DNA of 64,000 nucleotides, taken from assembly GCF_042453785.1 (NCBI RefSeq), contig NC_091673.1, positions 1,929,501-1,993,500 on the forward strand, read 5' to 3'. This DNA comes from Malus domestica (taxonomy: Eukaryota; Streptophyta; Magnoliopsida; Rosales; Rosaceae). Positions 21,570 to 33,179 of this stretch are shown here, piece after piece. Under the pieces are notes generated by a model. The model was not told the origin of the DNA, searched no databases, and saw only the letters and a list, made by a program, of their open reading frames with translations. The translations under genes and the position numbers were made by a program. Positions within the stretch are counted from its first letter, which is position 1. Each line of letters begins with the position of its first letter.

Positions 21570-24003
21570 ATGAAGTTTTTGGAATACACCCCGCTGGAGC
21601 GGTAAATTTGCAATAGCAGCCACTTAATTTAGTCCATACATTCCGATTCTGTGCGTTTCTGTGAATATAGTAAAGTTCTGGGGATTTACTTTTGCAGATT
21701 AAATGATTTCTTTAGTCATTTGAATCTCGGAGAGCGAACCATTAAGGGTTGTCTTGAAGCTTACTCTTGTAAGTACAATTTATTTATTTTATTTTTTTGA
21801 ATTTTTCCCCTTAAAAATGTGTGTGTGATTTGTTGCAGAAAGACTTAATTTCTGTTATGTTTTAATTACTAGGCAAACACACCGGATCCGATAAGAAATT
21901 GTCTCTCAGTTTGGAGAATGAGGTAAAATATAACAATTTTTATAACTCTTTGTAGATTTACTCATCTGTATATGTATCAGATGTATCGATCTGATTATGT
22001 ATGTAAGCGATCCTTGTTTTCTGCATATCGGCTTCCAGAATCTGAAAGTGTTCCTACGTATTCTTACTTTTCATTCTTTATTTCATTTATTGCCATTCCC
22101 ATATTTTCTTGCGGTGTAAGTGATAGATTGATCTCTATATTATTTTTCTGTCGAAATTTCAGATTCTTGATTATCTTGGGAAATCGTCTGACAGTGATTC
22201 TTCCTCGCCTGCTGAATTCCTGCTGACTAGATCCAGGTGACCTATGTTAATTAGATAGATGTGGAAAGTTGCAGGTTGTTTCTGATCGGTGTTTAATTTG
22301 TTATACTTTATGTGCATTCCAGCCGGAAGACATTGATTTACCTGGTTTTGACACTCTATCACTTGTATCCGGACTATGACTTCAGGTATCCCTGTATCTT
22401 TGGGCTTTATTAAACATATTGTATTTCATGGAGGCTTGAATAAGAGATTATGGGTAATGCCACGGTCAGCTTATTGGGCGACGTGGCAACCCGCTTTATA
22501 ATCATCTTCTGTTTGTATTGGGAGTGTTGTCAAGAGGTTTGACAGACAGTTCGAACTGTCGCTCTGCATGGAGCTGAGAGTTCAAGTCTCTCCATTTCCC
22601 AAGTGAAAAAAGTTGAACATTTGTGTTGTGGATTTTGTTTTTATTTTGCACTTTACAACTATGAAGTGCATTGTACTCTGATGCATTGACGTGGAGTGCC
22701 TTTTTAATAGTGTCCTTGTAGTTTGTATTGGTGTATTGCCTACATCTTTGTGGTTTCCAGTGCAGTAAATGCTCATCAGTTCTTCACAGAGGAAAGCTGG
22801 GACAGTTTTAAGCAGATTTTTGATACCTACATGTTTGAAGCATCAAAGGTATTGCTGTGGTGACAAGCGCACTTGCTTTGTTGTATGAGTATATTACTTT
22901 TGTGCAGCTACAGTTACATTAACTTTGCAATCCTCCTGTTGAACAATTTAGAGAGACACTAATAGAACCCCCCCCCCCCTCTTCTTTCTCCTCCTTTTCA
23001 CACAGGCACACAGAGGCACATAGCACTGATAAAAAGGATAAAAATATTTCCTTGCATGCAATACAGGTTTTCAATTGTTTATTTTGTGTGCTCTTAGCTA
23101 TTCTGAACGATAAAATACAATGTTACCGTCTTTGTTAAAATTTTCTTTTCAATATTTTTCTTTTGGCGTAAGGTAACATTTCATTTTCATTGGTTCATGT
23201 TAGATAATAACTTGTTGGTACTCTTTGATTCCTTGCCTTCTCTTCAAATGGACATGAAAATATTCTTAATAGGTGGTATTTCGTTGTTCACTGTGACTAG
23301 ATGCTGAGTCTAGCGCATTGTCATTTGTCATGTCATTAAGTTTTTATAGAATATTGACGGCTTTATTATGTTGAAGGCGTTGTTGACCTGTTTCTCTGGT
23401 TTCTTGGGACAATTCAATTCAGGAATGGACAGAGACAAATGAGGGCAGTTCCTTGCTGGAAGCCCTTTACAAGGCTTTGGATGAGGTAAGCATATGGTCA
23501 AGGGAAGTGAATGTAAGTAATTCAAGGAGGCAATTTTCTGATACCTTGCAAATGCAGGTTGTTAGACTAGCGGAATGTGAAGTTTACAGTTACATTCCAG
23601 ACTCTGATGCCGATCCGTTTCTTGAGAGAGGATCTATGTGAGTTTTCTTTCTGGTTACTTGATACATTTACACATGCACCAAATGTGATGTTTATGTACC
23701 ATCATCACTATACACCTTTCAACATCATTGGGCTCTTTTGTTTCCTGCAGATGGTCGTTCAATTTTTTTTTCTACAATAGGAAACTTAAGCGTGTCGTGA
23801 GCTTCCGTGTCTGCTGTTTAAGGTGGGTAACAATCATCTCAAACTTCTTAAAAAGTTAACAAACTCTCCCACAAAGAACCAACGGCTAAAGGGTTTTCTG
23901 TTTACTTGCATTTTTTCGCAGTAACTTGGTGGCTGATGGATATCTGATGGACGAGTTGGGGTATGATGGAGATGGAGAAATTTTCGACAACATGGACATT
24001 TGA
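21570..24003 (+). CDS. MAF1: MAF1 homologue, repressor of RNA polymerase III, ten exons
   Basis: Exons 21570-21601, 21698-21768, 21873-21922, 22163-22236, 22323-22385, 22761-22848, 23423-23485, 23558-23637, 23751-23822 and 23922-24003 join by GT-AG introns into 224 residues, typical of plant MAF1. The N-terminus MKFLEYTPLERLNDF and the blocks YDFSAVNAHQFF, ECEVYSYIPDSDADPF, GSIWSFNFFFYNRKLKR and ADGYLMDELGY are hallmark MAF1 segments; the C-terminus is acidic. MAF1 binds Pol III and TFIIIB and shuts down tRNA and 5S rRNA transcription under stress or TOR inhibition (family knowledge). The mobile linker between the conserved boxes is short here, as in plants. Intron 5 contains a tRNA-like fold. 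Confidence 0.95.
22520..22600 (+). tRNA. tRNA-like sequence (class II fold, possible anticodon CGA) in MAF1 intron 5
   Basis: The sequence folds completely by hand. Acceptor GGGAGTG (22520-22526) pairs with CATTTCC (22593-22599). D stem GTCA/TGAC encloses loop AGAGGTT. Anticodon stem is GACAG/CTGTC. A long variable arm GCTC/GAGC follows. The T stem GAGAG/CTCTC holds the canonical loop TTCAAGT. Box B (GTTCAAGTC) fits; box A (TTGTCAAGAGG) is near consensus. Against a working tRNA: the anticodon loop has only 6 nt (TTCGAA) and the discriminator is C. It could be a tRNA pseudogene or the head of a SINE. Confidence 0.4.
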
Positions 24004-24269
24004 GCGCAATATTCTGTATTGCTGTAATTTCTGTGCAGTTAATATGTCAAATATACTTGTCAACCATCTGTCGTTCTGTAGCTTTAAGACTGACTGTCCA
24101 CCCGTACTCCGGGAGGCCTGAGTAGTTGGTTTAGTAATTCGTCACCAAATTTGGATGCTGTTTGTTATGTACGTAAGGCCGATGCTTATGTATATTCGTG
24201 TCAAATTCAATAAATTGAGGCTTGTGAAACTCTCGTAGAAGATGTCGGTTACCTACCGTTTAAAGTTAA

Positions 24270-24756
24270 GAGTAAATTGTACTAATGCTCCTTCAATTTT
24301 AATCAAATTGGAGCAATGGTTCTTCAATTAAAAATTCATTATCTTTGGTCCCTTATCTCATCAAAATATGTAGTTATGATCATTTTGGTCAATTTTGTTA
24401 GAATTTTGTCAAAATAAGTTATGTTGGAAGGAACATTGCTACAATTGGGGTCTCTTAACTTATCAAAATGTGTAGCTGTGGTCATTTTTGTCAATTTCGT
24501 TAGAATTTTGTCAAAATGAGTTATGTTAGAAGGATTATTGCTACAATTAGATTAAAGTTGAGGGATCATTGCTCCAATTTGATTAAAATTAAAGGACTAT
24601 TTATCTAGTTGGATTAAAGTTATGGAACAAATGGTAATGGATTTTAGTTGAGGTGCACATTTTGATGAGTTGAGGGACAAATGTTAATGAATTTTTAGTT
24701 GAGGGACCATTCCTTCAATTGAGTTAGAATTAAAGAACCATTGCTACAATTTATTC
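24270..24756. mobile_element. Mutator-like MITE, copy 1
   Basis: Ends GAGTAAATTGTA and TACAATTTATTC form terminal inverted repeats. The interior is built of repeated phrases (GGAGCAATGGT, AAAATTCATTA, TTTGTCAAAAT) in both directions. The flanking 9-mers are only partly alike, so this is an older copy of the element at 51370-51837. Confidence 0.7.
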
Positions 24757-24964
24757 TAAATTATTCTTTTGAACTATCAAGTTAGAAAGTAATTGCTATT
24801 TTTAAGTTTAAGGGGAATATTTTTGCTCAAGTGATAGTGTTCCTCAAACGCTCTATTTATTACTGTTATATGATTTTAAATTTTGAAATCTGATAACTGT
24901 AGACACTAATTTTAAAATTTGAGCTCATCGAATGGTTATAAATAGGGTATTGACCATTATTGCT

Positions 24965-25164
24965 GGGAACCAAATCCCCTCCTGAGCATTGGGTGGGGGT
25001 CCTCCTGATCGGGTCATATGGATCATTGAAATTTGATCAAACGGTTACAATAATTATAACTTTTAGAGGGTCCCTCTGTTTGTAGCCGTTGTATCAAATT
25101 TCAATGGTCCAGATGACCCGGTCAGGAGGATCCCCACCCTATGCTCAGGAGGGGATCTGGTTCC
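24965..25164. mobile_element. hAT-type MITE with long inverted repeats
   Basis: Nearly palindromic 200 bp: GGAACCAAATCCCCTCCTGA at the left is mirrored by TCAGGAGGGGATCTGGTTCC at the right. An exact 8-bp target duplication TTATTGCT flanks it (24957-24964 and 25165-25172). The core (TTTGATCAAACGGTTACA) is shared with the element at 26978-27127. Confidence 0.9.
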
Positions 25165-25172
25165 TTATTGCT

Positions 25173-26047
25173 ACTATGTATTTACCAGAAATAATAACAA
25201 ACGTTAGAGGACGCCACTTAATTTTCTGTAATTTTAGACAACTATGCTTACAAAATTGGCATGGGCAGTGTTATTCATACTTTTTTTTTTACCTTCCCAC
25301 CTTTTTGTTATTATTGTTATTTGATATTTTTCAATTCATTCGATTTAATGGTAAAAATTGAAAAGGGGTGTGGAAGGTATCAATGTATGTTGACCCATCT
25401 ATAACAAAGTATGTTGTTTGTACTATACCTGACCAATCTTGAAATTACCAAGTACCGGTCAACTTTATACCTTCAAGGACCTACTAAAGAGTTCATGCTG
25501 AGGCATCATTGCCGAAGCACAAAATTTTCCCTCCACCCAGAATGTCAATCATAATTCGACACGTGTCAACGTCAAAATAAAACTTTTAGAGTCCCACATT
25601 GACGCGGACAAAAGCCAAAGACTCTCATCAACTATAAAAGAAGACTATTCTCCTACAATTAAGGGGAAATGTCATTATTGTACTTAAACTAGTTATTATA
25701 ACTCACTAATGGTGATTATACTTAAACTTATGTATTTGTGTAAACCCTTCACTATTAATGAGAAATCCTCTACTATGTGGACGTAGCCAAACTTAGGGTG
25801 AACCACGTATATCTTGTGTTTGCTTCCCTATCTCTATCTTTTTACATATTAGCCTCACTAGGTGACCGGAGCAACCAAGTGAAAATCACAAACTTGATAT
25901 TTTACGTTGTTCCAAAGTCTCCCTGATTTGTGCATCAACTTATGTATTAGTTTGTATATTTAAATAGCAACATTTTTGTTAATTAACACATAATTTTCTT
26001 TTTCTTTCTTTACAATCACTTGTTCTTTCTCTTTCTTCATAATTACA
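25173..26047. other. Intergenic, no gene recognised
   Basis: AT-rich DNA with no recognisable coding stretch and no clear element ends. Confidence 0.5.
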
Positions 26048-26186
26048 AGATTATCTACACTAAGGAGTCTTAGCCTCACAGTGGGATAACAATAATGTGG
26101 TTCAAATTCACATTTGTCGAGAATCAAACCTAATACATGTCACTTATAAGTGAAGAAGAATATCACTAGACCGTAGTACTAAGTGG
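26048..26186 (-). mobile_element. tRNA-derived SINE, family A, copy 1
   Basis: On the minus strand it reads TACTACGGTCTAGTGATATTC (A-box region), then about 35 nt later a B-box-like AGGTTTGATTCTCG, then a shared body (GAATTTGAACCACATTATTG). Four copies with this layout occur in the window. Confidence 0.65.
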
Positions 26187-26278
26187 TAAGATTTCTTATT
26201 CTTTGAATTCCTCTGTTCATTCGAGCAATATTTTAATATAATATGAATTACAAAATGGTGGTTTAATTTTTTTTTTTT

Positions 26279-26438
26279 AACAAGTTATATTATCTAAATT
26301 AAGAGGGTGGATGAATGAACTAAGTCTCACAATAGGCAAACCATAATAATGTGGTTCAAATTCACATTTGACGAGAATCGAACATAAGACATCTTACTTA
26401 CAACTGAAGATGAATACTACTAAACCGTAATATTAAGT
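26279..26438 (-). mobile_element. tRNA-derived SINE, family A, copy 2
   Basis: Same layout as copy 1 and only about 90 bp away: B-box-like sequence (TATGTTCGATTCTCG on the minus strand), body matching GAATTTGAACCACATTATTA, ending in AT-rich CTTGTTAAAA. Confidence 0.65.
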
Positions 26439-26977
26439 GACTGGTGGTTCAATTTGGGTGCAGAAGAAAACATATTGTCTTACATAACTTAAGAATATTT
26501 TTGCTCACATCCTATTTATCATCGTTTGATGAGTTTAAATTTCGAAATCTATGTAGTAGATAGATTACAAATCTCAATAATAAACTCAACCAATGGCAAT
26601 AAATATGGTGGAGTTTAGAGATTTGTGTAGTGGATAAATCACCAATCTCAAAATTTAAACTCATCTAATAAAAATAAATTAGGTGTTAAACACTTGAATG
26701 TGATGAGCGAAAGTGCATCTTACCTAACTTGATTATGCTCAAATGTGAAATAAATTTATATTTAATTACTCTGCTATATAATATGATCTGAATTTAAATT
26801 CTTTTTTTTTTTTTGACAAAGTAAAAGACTTGGTGCTCTACCAACCGTGTTCCTTGCTTTACCATTCACATTGCAGTTATGTGCCAAGTCACAAATTAAT
26901 ACAAATCTATCTTTGTCCTTCTCTTTGAAAAAATAATCACTTGAGTCTTGAGAGCTATCACATGGAAATGGATCATC

Positions 26978-27127
26978 TCGGAATCCCTTCTATCAAATCC
27001 ACTAATTCGAGTTTTTAAAATTTGATCCAACAGTTAAAGTTATTATAATTTTTAAAGATGACATTTATTTTTAGTCATTGTATCAAATTTCTAGAACCCG
27101 AATTTGTGAATTTAGTGAAAGGGATCC
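26978..27127. mobile_element. MITE related to the one at 24965-25164
   Basis: The arms GGAATCCCTTCTATCAAATC and (reverse complement of the right end) GGATCCCTTTCACTAAATTC pair imperfectly. The core AAATTTGATCCAACAGTTA resembles the other element. No clear target duplication. Confidence 0.55.
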
Positions 27128-27256
27128 GCGTACCACATTAGAGCTACCATACAAATTAATAAGATATTAATCTCCGTATTAATCTAGTATTAACGATCTA
27201 AACATCATAAACTGAAACCCAGAAAAATGAAAATCCAAACGAAAAATGATGATTAA

Positions 27257-27826
27257 TTATCTAGAACAAATCTGCTCTTCTTTGATGGTTTCCAACACCG
27301 GCTTCCTTGACCTACACGCAGCTAATCTGTACTGAAACTCCGCCACTTGCAACCCCTCTACTCCGTCCAAGCTCAACCGCAATGGACCTTGATGATCACC
27401 TTCATGATCTTGATCGCCAAGATTTTCTTTCCCACTTTCCACCGCGCCCACTTCTCCTCCTCCACTGCCGCTCTCCGGCAAGATCCTAACCTGTCCGCCT
27501 GATATACGCTTGGCGGCGGAGTTGGCCGCCATGAAGAACACCGCCATGTCAGCCGCCGTGACTATGGAACTGAGCCTCCTCATTGGAAACATGATGTACA
27601 CGTTCCCAAACTCCAACTCCTCGTCGGCGCTGAGGGCGGAGAACCTCCTGCCGATGTGGAGAGACCTCGAGTTGGCCAAGAAGGTGTTGGGACACTCCAG
27701 CATGAGCTCCGCCGCCTTAACCATCTCCCGGAACTGCCGAACGTCGCCGTTGGGGAAGATCACCCTCGCTGATTTGGAGCTCTTGATCATAGGCGTGGCC
27801 AAAGTGCATGAGATGTAGTTTCCCAT
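27257..27826 (-). CDS. DUF4228 (PADRE) domain protein
   Basis: Intronless 189-residue protein. The N-terminus MGNYISCTLATP, with Gly2 and a nearby Cys, is the myristoylation/palmitoylation-type start of this plant family. The conserved blocks SARVIFPNGDVRQF, VKAAELMLECPNTFLANS and VYIMFPMRRLSS define DUF4228. The middle is Gly/Glu/Asp-rich. These small membrane-associated proteins are often induced by stress and pathogens; their biochemical role is unknown. A TATA box lies 128 bp upstream and a GA microsatellite falls in the leader. A longer open frame on the opposite strand is a shadow. Confidence 0.9.
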   Translation of the reverse strand: MGNYISCTLATPMIKSSKSARVIFPNGDVRQFREMVKAAELMLECPNTFLANSRSLHIGRRFSALSADEELEFGNVYIMFPMRRLSSIVTAADMAVFFMAANSAAKRISGGQVRILPESGSGGGEVGAVESGKENLGDQDHEGDHQGPLRLSLDGVEGLQVAEFQYRLAACRSRKPVLETIKEEQICSR

Positions 27827-27847
27827 TTGAGAGTCTAGAGAGAGAAA

Positions 27848-27849
<2 letters not shown>

Positions 27850-27879
<30 letters not shown>
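27850..27879. repeat. (GA)n microsatellite in the DUF4228 leader
   Basis: Thirty bases of GA dinucleotide just upstream of the DUF4228 ATG, probably within its 5' UTR. Confidence 0.9.
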
Positions 27880-27881
<2 letters not shown>

Positions 27882-27953
27882 CCGAACGTAGACTTTGTTG
27901 AATTGGAGTTTGGTTAGACAGTTGGTTGGTTTGTGAGAAAAGGTTGTGCAGGG

Positions 27954-27962
27954 TTTTTATAC
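27954..27962 (-). promoter_or_regulatory. TATA box of the DUF4228 gene
   Basis: Minus-strand TATAAAAACCC sits 128-136 bp before the ATG, leaving room for a leader of about 100 nt. Confidence 0.6.
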
Positions 27963-27999
27963 AGGGGAGAGAGAGTCAATCAAAGTCGGAATATTTCTA

Positions 28000-28974
28000 A
28001 TATTATAAAGACAAACACTCGTTTTTATATAAAATAATAATATAAAAAAATGATATCATGTGTGTTAAAAAATTAGGCTTGTGGAAGTGGCGTGTGGTGC
28101 TTACTTGTTTGGTACTTTACCAAAAATACTTGATTACAAATTTGCTCCTTGATTTTTAGTGGTTGCTTCACTTTGCTCCTCGAATAATTTCTTTTGTCCA
28201 AATTTAGTTTTTAAACTTGCCAAATGTTTTAAACACGTACAATATGGTGATGTCAATTGTAAAGGGTGTCGAGAGTTGATCATCCCACATCGGTGAGAGA
28301 AAAGTTTAGTTAAGGGCTTATATGATCTTGAGCTACTTTCCATATTACCAATTGGTTTTATGATGGAATCTTAATTTTACCGAAAGGAAAAAACAGCAAT
28401 AGAGAGATTGGTAGCGTTGTGTGTGTCAAAGTTTTTGTATATTCTGTAAAAAAAATAAACGCCTAATTACAGACTTAAGCAATCATGTATAAGTAGATGT
28501 GGAGCATTTTGGTCATAGTCGATGAGTTATTAAAATGCCCTTCCAAATGCGGTCACATTTCACTCTGTCAAAGTTGATAACGAAACTTATTTTCTGTTCT
28601 CATTGGGCACACTTTCAAAGTTAAAAAACGAAATTGGAACGAAAAAAAAGTCGAGGGACTAAAGTGAAAAAAGAAAGAAAATTAAAAGTTGGGAAAAGGA
28701 GGCGAAGGAGCATGTGTTTCAAACCTTCGTTGTCTTTCCGGTTTCCGTCTCCTCTTTGTCATGTGAATTTTCGCTGTGAATTGCGCGTGGGACCCAATTC
28801 TGACTTCCGACTTCCAGCTATGGTGGTGATTCACCGGACTCGCTCCGCCCGACTGTTTACTAGAAGCTTTAGGGAAAATTCGAAGTCAACTGGAGTTGTT
28901 CAACGCGGACCAAGGACCGAGTTTATCACCCTGATCATTGGAAACGACAGAGTCTAATGCGTCGTCCATTTGTC
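28000..28974. other. Intergenic, possible LTR-end remnant
   Basis: At 28258-28340 the phrase ATCCCACATCGGTGAGAGA followed by AAGGGCTTATATGATCTTG is of a kind I know from ends of plant LTR elements, but no partner LTR is present. The block 28634-28957 has an open frame of about 107 codons without a recognisable domain. Confidence 0.35.
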
Positions 28975-29186
28975 GGAAGAGGATTCTTTCCAGATTCACT
29001 TTGTGAGATCTCTAAATCTTAGTCGTTCATCGTACATCGTGCGATCAGTTTTCGGCAGATATTATTTGTGTTTAATTTTAAATAAAAAAAATCAAATAAT
29101 TTTTTATCGCACGATGCACGATGAATGACTAAAATGTGAGGATCCCTAGGATTCCCACAATTTGGATCCGGATTGGATCCAAATCC
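28975..29186. mobile_element. hAT-type MITE, copy 2
   Basis: Same family as 14735-14955: ends GGAAGAGGATTCTTTCCAGA and GGATTGGATCCAAATCC, with arms sharing ATCTTAGTCGTTCATCGT. Flanks CATTTGTC and CATTGGTT are a decayed 8-bp target duplication. Confidence 0.82.
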
Positions 29187-30734
29187 CATTGGTTCACTCT
29201 TTTGTCATTTGGAGATTTATTTACTCGTTTTTCATTTTTTACGTGATGAAATTGCCTTTTAATTTCTTCCAAAATACATTGTTTAAGTTACTTCTTGATG
29301 ATGGATTTCATCCATGGATGAAAAAAAGTTTAAATTTTCCTTTTTGAATCCTAAGGGTGGTTGTTTCGAGCAAGGAAATGATTTCTGCACATTTTGTGTG
29401 TTTTTTACACACTCGTGTTTAATTATGCATATTATTTTCGTTTGATTTATTTAATCAGACAACTATACAAAAAGATGAGTGAATAAGAAGCTAAATCAAA
29501 CAGTGTGAAAATAAGACCATTTCGAGTATATAATTAAAGGAGGGGAGCATCAAATTAAACACATGACCTTGATTGTAGGACTAAGTGTTTTTAATTATGT
29601 AATAGATTTGTAACTTAAATGATTAAGACCATTTATCTTTCTACCGAGCTCGCGGGTCAAATTCCCCCTTTCCTACTATAACTTGTGTTAAAACATCAAA
29701 TACCATATTATTAGTATATGCATAAAGTTGGAATGGCCGGGGGCGTTCACATTGTTGACAATATTATTTGTCGGTGGGTTTCACACACACACCACGCCCA
29801 ACACGGTTGAGAAGGTGTTTTCGTCATGAATCAAATGGGATCATACAGTATGCGGGTAATACGGATAAGCAAGGTGTCATTTCTTAATCAACGTCCGACA
29901 CCCTATCCTAATCCCATCCCTAATAATAATCAATCCAATCGATCCCCCACCAATTTTCTGTCTCTATTTACTAACTTTTATAGTGGATTTTCAACTGAAA
30001 AATTTAGTGAGTTAACTATGTTTAACCAACCAATCAATTACGACAAGTGGTCTAATGACATAGTGTGAACAACAATTATTTAAAAGATAAAACGGAAGGT
30101 CCTGAGTTTGAGACTTTGTAAGTTGTGAATCTGTTTGATTGTGGTCATGAGTATGATGCAATTCCTAACTAGTCTCATTGAGATCCGAAAAATATGGACA
30201 TCTGTCGTTCTTCACTAGTTGTCATCCTAACAAAAACCCCAACCAATCATGTGTACGGTACGCTAGCTACTAGTACTTACTACTTAGTATTAATTTGGTA
30301 GCAAGTCCTCGTCAAATTTACGTTTGAACTTTAATATGTATTTATAATATTGCTGTTTGCATATGTTATTTTGTATTTAATTGATTAATATATAAAATAA
30401 CAGATAATTATACTAAATTTAATTACTTTTAGTGCGTACGACTTGAAAACTGTCTCTCTTATTTGGCTTGAAGAAGTGACTTTTGTCTGGAGATTTAAAA
30501 CGTTAATATGGTCATATGATTTGAGATATATAAAATGAATTAGATGGACCCGAATATGAATTAGAACGGACCAACAACGTTGTACTATGGGCATGACTAG
30601 GAGTCGAACCGTGGAAATTTCTCAAAATTACAAGATTGTGTTGAACCATCAATAGAGTTTGTAATTAGTTTACTCATGATCAAGGGAAACAATCAAACAA
30701 GAGAGGGTGATGTTGACTAAGGTCTTCAAATTAA
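29187..30734. other. Intergenic, no gene recognised
   Basis: AT-rich. Two stretches (about 29590-29700 and 30040-30150) have weak A/B-box-like spacing (for example CGGGTCAAATTCCCC) and might be old SINEs. No coding signal. Confidence 0.4.
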
Positions 30735-31502
30735 GGTCATCTTCAACCGACCTAGTCAAAGGGTTATAGGGCTAAAAATAGTTTGGAATGTCACAAAAAC
30801 CGTTTCCAATTGAGGGCTAGGCCAATGGGCTTATGGGCCTCACCAGGCCAAAACCACCAAATCAGGCCAGCAAGCTAGCCATTTCCAGTCAACCATCCAG
30901 CTCAACCCTCTTTGAATGCCAACCGTTGGAATTTGAAATATTTTTTTTGGACGAATTAAAAAAAAATCTAATTTTTTCCCTATAAATACCTAAGTCATTC
31001 CTATACCATTTCTCACATACTTTTCACTTTAGGGTTACTCATTTTCGCGACACGTGTTACTCGAAATTCTATCCGAAAAATTATTGAGATTACATAAAGA
31101 TAAGAAATTTGGAGAGTTACTCACGTTAGCGACACATGTCACTCGAAATCCTATCTAAAAAATTATTTAGATTATATAAAGATAAAAAATCCGGATGCTT
31201 ATTCATTTGGCGACAAGTGTCACTCAAAATATGTCCAAAAACCTTATTTTTATGTGGTAGTTTAATTTAATTAACTATATTAATTCGATTAAAATAATAA
31301 ATTATGTTTGATTTATGGCTCTTTGGCCTTTTCGGTTGGAGATTATTTTTTTGTCAAATAACTATGTTTGACCTATGGCTCTTTAGCCCCCTTGGTTGGA
31401 GATGATATAAAATATGATAGGATACTGTTCATTAAAATATAATTTATTTCAGGACTATAAGGTTAAAGGAGCCCTTTGACCCTTCTTTGATTGGAGATGG
31501 CC
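30735..31502. mobile_element. PIF/Harbinger-type non-autonomous transposon
   Basis: Left end GGTCATCTTCAACCGAC is mirrored by the right end (reverse complement GGCCATCTCCAATCAAAG); both continue into AGGGTTA/AAGGGCT-like sequence. The flanking 3-bp target duplication TAA (30732-30734, 31503-31505) is typical of PIF/Harbinger. The interior has two direct repeats, one around CGACACGTGT(T/C)ACTCGAAAT (31047-31235) and one around TATGGCTCTTTRGCC (31314-31392). No transposase. Confidence 0.75.
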
Positions 31503-31536
31503 TAAATGGTCTAATTTGAGATTTCTTGCCAGCCCG

Positions 31537-31589
31537 CAATGCCTTGGATATGATCTTTAAGCATGCCCTTGGATATGATCTTTAAGCAT
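31537..31589. repeat. Short tandem duplication
   Basis: CTTGGATATGATCTTTAAGC is repeated twice in a row with its flanking GCATGC, unit about 25 bp. Confidence 0.8.
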
Positions 31590-32229
31590 GCTCAGATGGA
31601 TGGAAGAAATCCCAGAACAAAAACTCACTGGGCTTCGAACAAATCGTATAGCCTTCGTTCCAGCACTGAATCGATTCTTCCTCACTCAGATCAATCAGTT
31701 AATTAGCATGTTTGTTTTTAATATAATATCAGTTACCATACTAAGGTGTAGGAGTGGCTTGAAATTACTAAACAATGTCATAGACTGCATCATAATCAAT
31801 GAAAGCGTTGGGGTACTTAATCTATTTGTACCATGTTTCTAATATTGATGAAACATATATGCATTAGTAGGCTTTGCCTCTAAATATAGCACTACTCTTT
31901 ATAATTGTAAGTTTTAATCCACAATTCCGAATATTCAAACTACCATGCCAAGAAAAAATATTTGGGTTTTTCTAAAAAAAATCATATTTGGTCCACTTGA
32001 GGTAACATTGCAGCCCAACTTCGTAGACGGGGCTATTTTATCAAAGGTGGCTAGTTTCTCGTGATACGACCCGGGCCATCGTTTTATTTGAGTGTTTATC
32101 ATTAATAGCAAAAACTTAATATCCAATTTCATAAATATTAATTTTATTTTAAAAAAAACTTTCAAGCAGAAAACTCATATGGATAGACCTAGATACCCTC
32201 AAAATCTAAAACCTAACACTTAAATAGAT

Positions 32230-32620
32230 CTCATCGGCATTGTTGTTCAAAGTGCGAGGCCACCAGAGAAGGATTTTAAGGGTAAGGACGCTGCAGCCAG
32301 TAAAACATCCTCTACAGTCAAACCTAATGTCGTGAGTTCCACAGAGAACTAGTTGAGTAAGTTGATTGTTTGAGAAGAATCACTCTCTAATTCAACAAAA
32401 GCGAAACACATTCTCCTTGCAAGACTAATACCTTCAAGTGCCGCCAACATTTCAATCTGGGTAACAGACCTAATTCCTACATTGTTCCATGCACCAGCAA
32501 CAGCAAATTAAAGCAACTTGCCAATCCCTAATAATTACATCCACTCCTCCCAGACTACTCTCTAACCTTGTAGCTCCATCCACGTTCACCTTAACCCAAT
32601 TCTCTCCAGGAGTCTTCTAC
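32230..32620 (-). pseudogene. Degenerate RNase H-like domain (retroelement relic)
   Basis: On the minus strand, conceptual translation with breaks gives WVKVNVDGATRLESSLGGV, then DVIIRDW, then a QIEMLAALEGISLARRM segment and VELESDSSQTINLL. This is the D...E...D layout of the RNase H domain found at the end of plant LINE ORF2 and in free-standing RNase-H-like genes. Frameshifts and stops are present. It may come from an older LINE on the opposite strand. Confidence 0.6.
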
Positions 32621-33179
32621 CGATGTTGCAAATTTGCCGTGGCGACGACGAGCGAGAGACAGCTGCCATAAATTATTGTAACCATGCAATAGCCCACTAA
32701 ACAACATCAAATGGGTGACCAATCCTACCTTTCCACACTCTAGAATTTCATGCAAACTGAATTAAAATTCTTTGGTTTATATTTATTTGGTTTTAGTTGT
32801 GAGGGTTTAATCTCTTCAAACAAAATTTGAGGGTTTAATTCATTGAATTTAGTTTATGTTTATTTGGTTTTAATTTTGAGGGTATTTAAGTCTATTTAAG
32901 TAAATTTTCTGTTATTTTTGAAAGGTTTTATAAAATGTGACATTTATGAAATTTGATGTTAAATTTTAGCTATTATCGATAAAAACTCGTTTTATCTTAA
33001 GCTTCAATTGTTCGGGCAGACGAAATGACGTGTTTCGAATCGTTTTTTTTTAAGGAAAACTAATGAAAATAGCTTGAAAACTTTGAGTTTTAACGATAAG
33101 AATAAAATAAAGGGTAAATTAAATAGTATCAGGATTGACTTTTTAGTGTAAAAATATAGTTTTTCGTTAAACCTCGGTG

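Noticed and set aside
27307-27818. Plus-strand frames opposite the DUF4228 gene
   Set aside because: Shadows caused by high GC in the real coding strand.
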